From Hericium rajendrae (taxonomy: Eukaryota; Basidiomycota; Agaricomycetes; Russulales; Hericiaceae): a stretch of 64,000 nt of DNA. A program made the translations under genes and the position numbers. The stretch covers positions 424,168 to 488,167 of the forward strand of contig JAVRDV010000017.1 of the NCBI GenBank assembly GCA_033439255.1. Direction: 5' to 3'. Positions 44,823-54,190 of this stretch are shown here, piece by piece. Below the pieces are notes generated by a model. That model saw only the letters and a list, made by a program, of their open reading frames with translations. It was not told the origin of the DNA and did not search any database. Numbering within the stretch: position 1 is the first letter of the stretch; each line of letters opens with the position of its first letter.

Positions 44823-46369
44823 TAGGGTTCGACACGAGTCAGAGTCACCTGTAGATCAACATGGGTATACCCACAAAATTGACCTGCAGGTATCTAACTT
44901 GTAGATCCAGATCACCTGGTGGCTGAGACCTATACAAATCCAGATCAAGGTTGTGCTCAAACTCATTGACCTGTGAGTGACCTGTGGGTAACCTGCTATC
45001 CAAACTTTATTTTGGTTAACATATTATATTGCAAAGTTCAAATCTATATGTCATGATCCCTAACTAACTACATACTATATGTCATCTGCCAACACTAACT
45101 TACAGCTTCAATCACATATGCCCATTATCACTATATCTTGTCATACCCATGAAGTGTATAAAGTCTACAAGCAAGGCATGGATTCAAAAGGCTGCATGCG
45201 ACATACTTGTGGCATCGACATGGGCATGTGCATGCCGGTGGGGCAGCTTTGAGTATGTGTGTGCACATGAGCTGGCACATGTGCAAGGGGAGCATATGTG
45301 GGTGCTGGTGTACTGGCATAGCTGTGGGCATGCACACACAAATGATAATCACCAGCTTGGATGAAAATTGGGAATGAGACCGGGAGGGTGCATTTTGATT
45401 GTTGAATAGCACTAATGGCATATAAAACTTGCCTCACATTGGGCTTCTGTCAGACGAATGATATGACAGCATGCATAGTGGCATGTGTGATGTCCATGGG
45501 CATGAATGCACACATGTAGTTTGAGCAATGGACTATGGGATGGTGGGAGCATGCAGTCAAAAATGTGTATGCTGGCAGGGCATGTATTGGTAGATGCACA
45601 CTGTCTCAGACATGCAAGGATATGCAAAGCTGTTTGTAGACAACTGCGTATTGTTGAGGCATGCTAGACACTGCTCAGATGATCAGCAAAAAGATGTCAA
45701 GCCTTGCTGTTGTAGCAACAATGCTGTAGCAACAAGACCTGACAGGCATTGTGGGCCTTGCAGTTGCAGCGCTAGACTGGCACTGTGCATGCTCTTACTG
45801 TTGTGAGTGGGAATTAAATTTCTGGTGCACATGAGTGCTGGTTGTCGAAGATGGGTGAGGGCCGGTTGGCTGGTTGACCTGTTGATGAGGACGATGGGAG
45901 AAGCACAGATGGTACACGAAATATGGTGGATGATGTCAAAAAATGGTGGAATGTCATGAAACTCATCAAACATCATGAAACCTGTCGAAGAACAGTGAAA
46001 AATGAGAGCCTTGCCTGTTATCGAGTGAGACTCCTGAGATCAGCACAGTACAATGAAATAAAAGGCTTTTGGACTCACCTAGAAGCCTCTCGAATCTCCA
46101 TAACACCCATCCTGCCATTGAATTGAGGAGATATGGTGAAAAGGGAAGGATTAAGATGAAAAAACAAAGAGGAGGGCATCGTAAAAGTGAGATACAACTT
46201 TAAGACCAACTGACTTGCAAGTGATCTGTGATGTCACAGATACCTGACCTGCAGCTCCAGATCACCCAGTGGTGCAAATCTGCATGGATCCAGGTCAGCA
46301 CCTTGGACAGATTGAATACCTGCAAGTTCAGATCTAAGTCACCCACGAGTGCACTTGTGTTGAACCCTA
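44823..46369. mobile_element. hAT-like non-autonomous element, copy 2, CpG-decayed
   Basis: Starts TAGGGTTCGACACGAGT and ends in the complement of TAGGGTTCAACACAAGT, matching the ends of the element at 14042-15994. Flanks are ATATGCTT (44815-44822) and ATATACTT (46370-46377): an 8 bp target duplication with one transition. Both subterminal repeats are recognisable, and the interior stem-loop survives in decayed form near 46018. Compared with copy 1 most CpG sites have become TpG or CpA, for example GACCTGCGAGTGACCCG against GACTTGCAAGTGATCTG. It is therefore much older than copy 1, or was exposed longer to methylation-driven decay. No protein is encoded. Confidence 0.85.
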
Positions 46370-46377
46370 ATATACTT

Positions 46378-48070
46378 AAAGTGATGTTTGCACAATTGAT
46401 GCTCTCAGGCATTTGTATAAGTTTTTTGTTACTCTAAACCTTCATGCTAATCGACAGGCAATTTTACCAGAAAGTAGTTGCCATATTTGGTCACTAATTT
46501 CTGCCAGTATACAAAATATGATTTGAAGGTAAGAATTCAATTTTTATAGTATTTTATGCATGTAAAATAGAAAAATACTGACTAGATTATACATTGAAGA
46601 GATATAAGCTCTATTAAAAAAAAAACTGATATGATTTATGTTATTTTTTGTAAAAGTCAGAAAAAAAAATCCAAATATAGAAATTAAATTCTGCCTTTGG
46701 TGCTAGCAGCAATGCATACAAATCAATAGAAGGTACACAGGCTAACAGAAAATGTATGAGGTAGTAGAAGCATACATAAGTTTGTTGTGATGCTCATAGG
46801 TTGATACATGTGTAAGCTAATCAACAAAAGTATGCATAGGTCAAAAAATGTGAGCCAAGAGTGCATATATGAGTTGGTGTAGTGTGTATCATCTGAAAAA
46901 TTGAAATTTCATATAGCCCAGTATTGATCTATATGTTTTATCATAGCACTATAAGGTCTATCACTATTTATGCCACCACAGTTCTCAACTATGTAAGACT
47001 ATGAGGCCTATCATAGCTATCATAACAGTAGTTGGACACTATATAGTGCTACATGTTTCTGAAGGATAGCTATAGTTGTTGTACAAATCATATAAATTCA
47101 AAGGCTTGCTCTGATCTATATGGTCCCTACTATGATCTCTGCTATTAGTACTGTCTCAGATCAATCAGGTACAAGAGATATAAAGCCAAAATCAATTATA
47201 TTTCATATAGCTACTAGTACAATCAAGTATATTACAAGTTCAAACAGTGCACACATGCACAATGGTACACATCATGTACAGGTAGAGCTATGTGCAGGCA
47301 TGTGTGCACTGGTAAGGCACAACAAAAGTACATATGTGCATAAGGCACTAGGTTCATGCACAAGGCATGATAAGTGTCATAGCTGTGCAGGAGGTCCAGT
47401 GGCCATGCTCACCAATGTTAAGCTGTAGTGGGCCTATATATAAGATGCAATGTGCAGTGAGGATGTGTGAGATATTGAGAGCCATGCATGAGGCATAGAG
47501 GGTGAGCATAAGGCATACAGGCCCATATGTAAGGCTGCTACTAGCTTGTACAGGAGATCAACAGGGTGTGGTGGCCATGCACAGGATGCTGCAAGCATGT
47601 GCAGAGTGTCAAGATGCTGTGGGCCTGTACATGAAGTACAGTAAGCATCTATAGGATGGTGGCTTGTATGCAAGATGTAGTGTAGCATGATGAGCATGCA
47701 TAAGGCACTAAGCCTATGCATGGCTTGGTATGTCTGTGTATGAGGCATGAGGCACAAGGTACAGGCAGGTGACACACCTGCACATAGCAACACACAATGC
47801 ATGTATATAGTTATGCTGGCTGACATGCTCACATTCAGCTGTAGTCATCTCTAAGCTGTCACTGGCCCATCCACAAGGTACATCGAGATGTGGTAGATCA
47901 GCATAGGGTGTGACCAGTGAACATGAGGCATAGTGAGCTGGCATGAGGTGTAGCAGGCATGCATGAGGCACTGGCCCCAGCACAATGCTACATGCCAAGT
48001 ATAAGACATGAGGTACAGGCCTGCATGCAAGATGTCAGTATACCTGTACATGGCCATACATGATGGTAAT
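46378..48070. other. AT-rich, CpG-poor decayed repeat DNA, no gene
   Basis: 46380-47230 is AT-rich unique sequence. From 47230 to 48060 the DNA is full of GCATG, TGCAC and ATGCATA words and nearly free of CpG. That is the composition expected if a CpG-dense GC-rich element of the E/F type had lost its CpGs by transitions. Homology is too eroded to prove by eye. Open frames here are chance. Confidence 0.45.
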
Positions 48071-48523
48071 TTATATAGCTTCATTGATGATAAAAAAAAA
48101 GGAATCGTTTTGCCATGCACAGCATTGGCCCTCTTCCACCAAGTCTTTCAGCCATAGGATGGCATCACGAATGCGCCAAGCAGACTCGTTGAGGAGCTGT
48201 TGTGCGAGGCAATGCGGAGGTGCTTGGGGAAAGTCCGTGTCTTCTGGATTTAGGGGAGGGGGTCCATCCCACTCCTCCTCATCATATCCATATTCGTCTA
48301 GGGTCGGCCAGCTACTGTCTACACTACTGATTAGCAATGCCAGGATCTCGACAATTCCGCACACACCTGAGCCGCGGGTTTGGTCCGTCAATGGATTGAT
48401 ATCCTGGTCTGAACCGTCGTTGCTAGGATGGCTCTGCATTTGGCTTGTTTTCCAGCAAACTTGGTCAAATAGAACGAGATGACAGAGGGTGCGGAAGTGT
48501 GGACAAAATACCGAAAGGGGCAT
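48071..48523 (-). CDS. Small unknown protein or 3' exon
   Basis: 150 codons from ATG 48523. The second half is acidic (D-E-Y-G-Y-D-E-E-E-W-D-G-P-P-P) and then helical (L-L-N-E-S-A-W-R-I-R-D-A-I-L-W-L-K). It has no domain I recognise. The last 15-20 residues run into the CpG-poor repeat DNA, so the true end may have been lost. It lies about 70 bp downstream of the gene ending at 48595 and could be a separate gene or a further exon of it. A CCGCGG site is at 48372. Confidence 0.4.
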   Translation of the reverse strand: MPLSVFCPHFRTLCHLVLFDQVCWKTSQMQSHPSNDGSDQDINPLTDQTRGSGVCGIVEILALLISSVDSSWPTLDEYGYDEEEWDGPPPLNPEDTDFPQAPPHCLAQQLLNESAWRIRDAILWLKDLVEEGQCCAWQNDSFFFIINEAI

Positions 48524-48594
48524 TGATCAGATCATCGGACTGTGGAATACTACTGCCAGATTTGGATAATGCTTTAGGCTAAAGAACAAAAGGT

Positions 48595-49399
48595 CTATGA
48601 ATTTGTACGTCCGTCTGTATCATTGCCATCGGTGACGTCCTCTGCATTGGCACCACGTGTACTATGATTACCCTTCATCGCCGCCCCTATTTTGCTATTC
48701 CACTGCTTCACCTTGGTATCCTCGGCAGCCAACGCCCTCTGCAGCATACCGTGTGCTTCCTGTTGGGCTGTTTCTGACTCGTTCAAAGCCTCCAAAAAAC
48801 TTTTGTTTGTTTCCTCGAAAAGATCTGCAGGAGGTGCAGAGCCAGGTACAGTATAGTAACCATTCTAGATATTTGGTAGATTTGAGAATTTAGTGTGTAT
48901 GATCTGGCAAGAAACATTTCAACTCACTCTCGAGAAGAGGGCGGCGTTATACCGTGGGAGTGTATCAGTCAATGGTGGCATGCCGTGGGTGAGTCCTGGG
49001 CTAACAATGCCGCGAGATGTGTGCGCACGAGCTGCATGAGCAGTCATGGTTGAGGTGGATTCAGGAATGAGAGGATGCCATGAACGATCCATATCTTCTA
49101 TGAAGCGATGATAAATAGATTGTTGGACTTCATCGGAACATTGGATGCTATCATGGCTCAGTTGAACCAAGCCAAAATCTCTGGCAAGTACTACCTAAAA
49201 CGATGGTGATAGTGTGATTAGCACATTGACATGGCTTTGCGAAGATGGATTGCTGTACCCATTGCTTCACATTCAGGTTAGTGTCACCGACTTCCGATGC
49301 CTGTAGTGCAGCAAGAGACTTTTCCACCCGACGTTTTCGTTCCTGCATATCGCGGGTGCGGAACTCTTCAAGGGGGTCTGGTGAGGGACTTGTTGACAT
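48595..49399 (-). CDS. Unknown small multi-exon protein
   Basis: The likely start is ATG 49399 (M-S-T-S-P-S-P-D-P), with an alternative in-frame ATG at 49453. Exon 1 encodes a charged helix and W-V-Q-Q-S-I-F. A short intron (GTGCTAATCAC...TTTTAG, about 49190-49219) leads to V-V-L-A-R-D-F-G-L-V-Q-L-S-H-D-S. A second intron near 48835-48925 precedes a helical C-terminal exon ending T-D-G-R-T-N-S, stop 48595-48597. No named domain. Part of the same minus-strand group as 48071-48523. Coding appears intact. Confidence 0.5.
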
Positions 49400-49639
49400 A
49401 TGAAAAGTGATGGATGGAGATGAAGTGTAGACCTCGCCGCGAAACCCTACCACATGACAATTCAGGCACGTGCGCGATACCAGTTGTGATTGTTAAAGTT
49501 AGTGTTTTATGCAATGCGCACATGTGCGGGTATATGTTATATACCATACGGCTGGTTTATATTTTGAATGACTAATTTTGTCTGCAGTGAAACCCTCCAC
49601 TGTGATTGATCCCGCGGCATCACGCTGCAATTGATCCCG

Positions 49640-49905
49640 CGGCATGGTGATGACCCAATGGATGTCAGAGGATGGACCGGTGAATGATGAATATACAGTG
49701 GTATTGTAAGAGGACCGGCCGGCCAATGACCCAATGACCAGTAGAAATTGTTAAGAGGATGGTCCCATTAATGACCCAATGGACGGTAGGGGACCAGCCG
49801 AGCAACTGAAAACTCGCGGGATCGAATGGGCCAGCCAATGATCCATTGGACATAAGAGGATGGGCCGGTCAATGATGAATGAACCGTGGTATTATAAGAG
49901 AACCG
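49640..49905. repeat. Outlying copies of a ~75 bp GGCCGG/CAATGACCCAATGGA repeat
   Basis: Three to four units with GGACCGGCCGG, CAATGACCCAATGGA and GAATGATGAATG words, the same family as the array at 51785-53260. Just upstream are two copies of TTGATCCCGCGGCAT at 49606-49620 and 49631-49645. Confidence 0.75.
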
Positions 49906-50010
49906 GCGTGTGGGGGTATATGTTATACAAGCTCATTAGTGGCCTTGCCATCCGTCGGTGCATGCTTCAATCGATTTGGGTGTTGTGTTCAGCATCTGAG
50001 CCTCTTGCAG

Positions 50011-50150
50011 TGCATGCTACGGTGTGCTCCGCTTTGTTATGGAGTCCGGTGCCAAGGGTTGCGAAGTCATTGTTTCCGGCAAGCTTTGTGCTGCCCGTGC
50101 CAAGTCGGTGAAGTTCACCGACGGCTTCATGATCCACTCCGGTCAGCCCG
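50011..50150 (+). pseudogene. RPS3: Fragment 1 of ribosomal protein uS3 gene
   Basis: Translates in one frame to the conserved uS3 KH-domain region: [19 protein letters not shown], then [16 protein letters not shown]. In intact uS3 this segment faces the mRNA channel of the small ribosomal subunit. Only about 45 residues are present; the functional gene must be elsewhere. Expected G-K-L-R reads G-K-L-C (CGT to TGT, a CpG transition). Confidence 0.9.
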
Positions 50151-50890
50151 CCTGCAACTTGGTCGACTTTTTGATTTATGTTTCCATCATGTCGCACTTG
50201 TCTCATTAGATTCCATTGTATCTCACAGGATATATCAATCACCGGCGGTGGCTGATTACCCGCGGGAGGTGGGTTGTCCCTGCCTTACCCACAGCAAGTG
50301 GGTTGTCCCTGCCTTACCCACAGCAGGTGGGGTTGTCCCTGCCTTACCCACGGCAAGTGGGTTGTCCCTGCCTTACCCGCGGCAGGTGGGCTGTCCCTGC
50401 CCTACCCGCAGGAGGTGGGTTGTCCCTGCCTTACCCACGGCAGGTGGGGTTGTCCCTGCCTTACCCACGGCAAGTTGGTTGTCCCTGCCTTACCCACGGC
50501 AGGTGGGGTTGTCCCTGCCTTACCCACGGCAAGTGGGTTGTCCCTGCCTTACCCGCGGCAGGTGGGCTGTCCCTGCCCTACCCGCGGGAGGTGGGCTGTC
50601 CCTGCCTTACCTGTGGCAGGTGGGGTTGTCCTTGCCTTGGCAGGTGGGCGGCAAGTGGGTTGTCCCTGCCTTAGCTGTCCTTGCCTTATCCGCGGCAGGT
50701 GGGTTGTCCCTGCCTTATCCGCGGCAAGTGGGGTTGTCCCTGCCTTACCCACGGCAAGTTGGTTGTCCCTGCCTTACCCACGGCAGGTGGGGTTGTCCCT
50801 GCCTTACCCATGGCAAGTGGGTTGTCCCTGCCTTATCCGCGGCAGGTGGGTTGTCCCTGCCTTACCCACGGCAGGTGGGGTTGTCCCTGC

Positions 50891-51018
50891 TGTGTGCTCC
50901 ACTTCGTTATGGAGTCCGGTGCCAAGGGTTGCAAAGTCGTTGTTTCCGGCAAGCTTTGTGCTGCCCGTGCCAAGTCAATGAAGTTCACCGACGGCTTCAT
51001 GATCCACTCCGGTCAGCC
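50891..51018 (+). pseudogene. RPS3: Fragment 2 of ribosomal protein uS3 gene
   Basis: Same uS3 segment as fragment 1 ([10 protein letters not shown] onward to H-S-G-Q-P), ending at GGTCAGCCG followed by GTATGT, which looks like a preserved exon end and splice donor. K-G-C-K replaces the usual K-G-C-E. Not a functional gene. Confidence 0.9.
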
Positions 51019-51245
51019 GGTATGTTTTCATCATGTCGCACTTGTCTCATTAGATTCCATTGTATCTCACAGGATATATCAATCACTGGCGGCAGCTGAT
51101 TACCCATGGCAAGTTGGTTGTCCCTGCCTTACCCACGGCAGGTGGGGTTGTCCCTGCCTTACCCACGGCAAGTGGGTTGTCCCTGCCTTATCCGTGGCAG
51201 GTGGGTTGTCCCTGCCTTACCCGCGGCAGGTGGGGTTGTCCCTGC

Positions 51246-51372
51246 TGTGTGCTCCGCTTCGTTATGGAGTCCGGTGCCAAGGGTTGCAAAGTCGTTGTTT
51301 CCGGCAAGCTTTGTGCTGCCCGTGCCAAGTCGATGAAGTTCACCGACGGCTTCATGATCCACTCCGGTCAGC
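51246..51372 (+). pseudogene. RPS3: Fragment 3 of ribosomal protein uS3 gene
   Basis: Third copy, almost identical to fragment 2 and sharing K-G-C-K and G-K-L-C. Fragments 2 and 3 therefore arose by tandem duplication of one another rather than by separate capture. It ends with the same GTATGT. Confidence 0.9.
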
Positions 51373-51784
51373 CGGTATGTTTCCATCATGTCGCACTTGT
51401 CTCATTAGATTCCATTGTATCTCACAGGATATATCAATCACCGGCGGCGGCTGATTACCCGCGGGAGGTGAGTTGTCCCTGCCTTACCCGCGGCAGGTGG
51501 GCTGTCCCTGCCTTACCCGTGGCAGGTGGGGTTGTCCCTGCCTTACCCGCGGCAGGTGGGCTGTCCCTGCCTTACCCGCGGCAGGTGGGGTTGTCCCTGC
51601 CTTACCCGCGGCTAGGTGGGTTGTCCCTGCCTTACCCACGGACCAGGAGCAGCCTGCTGCATTCTAATTTATGTTTCCATGATGTCGCACTTGTCTCATT
51701 AGGTTCCAAAATTCATGCAATTCCATTGTATCTCATGGAATATATTAACACGGTATCACCCACCTTCACCCCAGTAACGAGCGT

Positions 51785-53260
51785 GCACTGTGGTATTATA
51801 AGAGAACTGGCCTGTCAATGACCCAATGGACGTTGGAGGACGGGCCGGTGAATGATGAATGAACAGTGGTGTTATGAGAGGATGGGCTGGTCAATGATCC
51901 AATGGACGTTGGAGGACGGGCCGAGCAATTGACAACCCGCGGGATGGAATGGGCCTGTCAATGACCCAATGAACGTCAGAGGACAGGCCGGTGAATGATG
52001 AATGTACAGTAGACATTGTGAGAGAACCGGCCCGTTAATGATCCAATGGACGGTAGAGGACGGGCCCATCAATGATGAATAAACGGTAAAAATGGTAGGA
52101 GGACAGGCCAGCCAATGACCCATTGGATGGTGGAGGACGGGCCCGTCAATGATGAATGTACAGGAGACATTGTACAAGGACGGGCCGGCCAATGACCCAA
52201 TGTACAGTGTTATTGTGAGAGGACGGGCCCGTCAATGACCCGATGGACGGTACAGGACGGGCCGAGCAATTGTGATACCGTGGGATCGAGTGGGCCGGTC
52301 AATGATGAATGTACAATGGTATATTCTAAGAGGACGGGCCCATCAATGACCCATTTGTATATACTGCAGGCCCGTCAATGGGGAATTGATAGTAGAAATT
52401 ATGAGAGGATGGGCCGGTCAATGACCCAATGGACGTTGGAGGACGGGCCGGTGAATGATGAATGTACAGCGGTATTGTAAGAGGACCGGCTGGCCAATGA
52501 CCCAATGGATGTTGGAGGACGGGCCGAGCAATTGACAACCCGCGGGATGGAATGGGCCGGTCAATGATCCAATGGACGTCAGAGGACAGGCCGGTGAATG
52601 ATGAATGAACAGTGGTGATATGAGAGGATGGGCCTGTCAATGACCCAATGGACGTTGGAGGACGGGCCAGTCAATGATGAATGTACAGCGGTATTGTAAG
52701 AGGACCGGCCGGCCAATGACCCAATGGATGTTGGAGGACGGGCCGAGCAATTGACAACCCGCGGGATGGAATGGGCCTGTCAATGACCCAATGGATGTTG
52801 GAGGACGGGCCGGTGAATGATGAATGAACAGTGGTGATATGAGAGGATGGGCCTGTCAATGACCCAATGGACATTGGAAGACGGGCCGAGCAATTGACAA
52901 CCCGCAGGATGGAATGGGCCAGTCAATGATCCAATGGACGTCAGAGGACAGGCCGGTGAATGATGAATGTACAGCGGTATTGTAAGAGAACCGGCCCGTC
53001 AATGATGCATTGGTATATACTACAGGCCCGTCAATGGGAAATGGATAGTAGATACTTCATGAGTACGGGCCAGCCAATGACCTCCCACCACATCCAGTGG
53101 GCCAGACAATGACCCATTGGTACATAGTGAACCAGGCCAGTCAATGATAAATGGACACTACAGATTAAATGACCAGAGGCCAGACAATGACTTATTGGTA
53201 CATAAGGGGAGCAGGCCTGTCATTGAGTAACTGCTACATTGTGACCGACGGGCCGGCGCG
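51785..53260. repeat. Array of ~75 bp repeats (GGACGGGCCGG ... GATGAATGTACAG)
   Basis: About 20 imperfect units. Words recur in fixed order: GGCC(G/T)GTCAATGACCCAATGGA, CGTTGGAGGACGGGCC, GTGAATGATGAATGTACAG, GGTATTGTAAGAGGA. A variant unit has GAGCAATTGACAACCCGCGGG. Higher-order blocks repeat, for example 52430-52640 against 52640-52870. The function is unknown; it contains no stable reading frame. Confidence 0.85.
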
Positions 53261-53329
53261 GGATGACCATTCAACAATGGCACTTTGTCAAGCTCGCCTG
53301 GCATTACCTCAATGCACTAAGTGACTGAA

Positions 53330-53990
53330 CATACTCGCTCCCCGGCGCTTCTCTTGCGTGCTCCCCAGTGCTTCCCTCGCACGCTCATCGGCGCTTCCCT
53401 TGCTCGGTCATCAGCGCTTCCCTCGGTTGGTCACCAGCACTTCCCTCGTGCTCACCGGCATCCACCGCCGTGCTATACTGCCGCTGGCTGCTGTCGCCTG
53501 CCATTCCCGCCCCTGCCCCACGGCTACGCACCCGCTGCATGCATGTTGCATGCACTCTTCGCCGCACGCCTGCTGCAGAGCATGTGCACCATTCGGCACA
53601 GGAGCGGTACGTGCCCGCGCTGTCCACTCTGCTCGCCACGCATCCGCCATGCATCGCCGATGGCTACGGGCGGGCGGATTTCATGCGCAGAGGCCAGGGT
53701 GGTGCGCTAGGGAGTGGGCGTGGCACTGGCAGGCTCGAGGCTGGGACACGCGGGTGGGGCTGAGATGCATTGGTGGGGCTGGGATGCGTTGGTGCCGGGC
53801 TGGAAGGGACGCCGGGTGCGGGGCTGTGACACGCGGGTGGGGGTTGGGATGTGTTAGCGCCGGGCTGGAAGGGACACTGAGCGTGGGGCTGCGACGCGTG
53901 CAGGGTCACGACATGGGCTTGGGGCTGGGGCATGGGAGCTTGGGACTAAGATGCGTGGTGGAGAGGGCAGGACTGACTCTATGATGATGA
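53330..53990. mobile_element. GC-rich fragment related to families E and F
   Basis: Starts with CCGGCGCTTC... tandem words and continues with CGGCTACGCACCCGCTGCATGC and CGCACGCCTGCTGCAGAGC. These match the order in family E (around 9070-9150) and F1 (around 25130-25220). Neither end shows the family terminal repeats, so it is a truncated copy. No gene. Confidence 0.65.
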
Positions 53991-54039
53991 AGGCCTACTC
54001 TACGATGAGCTCTCTACCTATGCCTACTGAGGCTGACTA

Positions 54040-54125
54040 AGCCTCCTCGACTACGGCTGACTCCAGCTCCTAACCCTGCCTAACCCCTCCTAACCCTGCT
54101 CCTAACCCTGCCTGACCCTACTCTG
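54040..54125. repeat. Short (CCTAACCCTGC)n-like repeat
   Basis: Several copies of CCTAACCC with GC-containing spacers. It resembles degenerate interstitial telomere sequence (CCCTAA) but is too short and irregular to call telomeric. Confidence 0.55.
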
Positions 54126-54190
54126 TGTCCCGCAGCCCCCACTCCATGTGCCCCCTTCTGATCTGGCGACGTCTGCGTCGCCTCCATGCC

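Larger units (their letters stand above)
50266..51645. repeat. 29-30 bp minisatellite array in three blocks
   Basis: The unit is GGCAGGTGGGTTGTCCCTGCC plus TTACCCRC, 29 bp (30 with an extra G). Blocks lie at about 50266-50888, 51105-51246 and 51465-51645, separated by the uS3 fragments. Each uS3 fragment is followed by the same ~90 bp (TTTCCATCATGTCGCACTTG... ...CAGGATATATCAATCAC) before the minisatellite restarts, so this is a higher-order repeat. The long open frames through it, full of [10 protein letters not shown], are repeat artefacts. Confidence 0.9.

Noticed and set aside
49879-51454. 406-codon and similar frames through the minisatellite
   Set aside because: Built of a repeated [10 protein letters not shown] pattern dictated by the 29-30 bp unit. 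All three plus-strand frames stay open, and the only real coding signal is the three uS3 fragments.
50266-53260. CRISPR array from regularly spaced repeats
   Set aside because: Units are contiguous and degenerate without unique spacers, and the genome is eukaryotic.
54040-54125. Interstitial telomere from CCTAACCC words
   Set aside because: Short, irregular, with non-telomeric spacers; kept only as a simple repeat.
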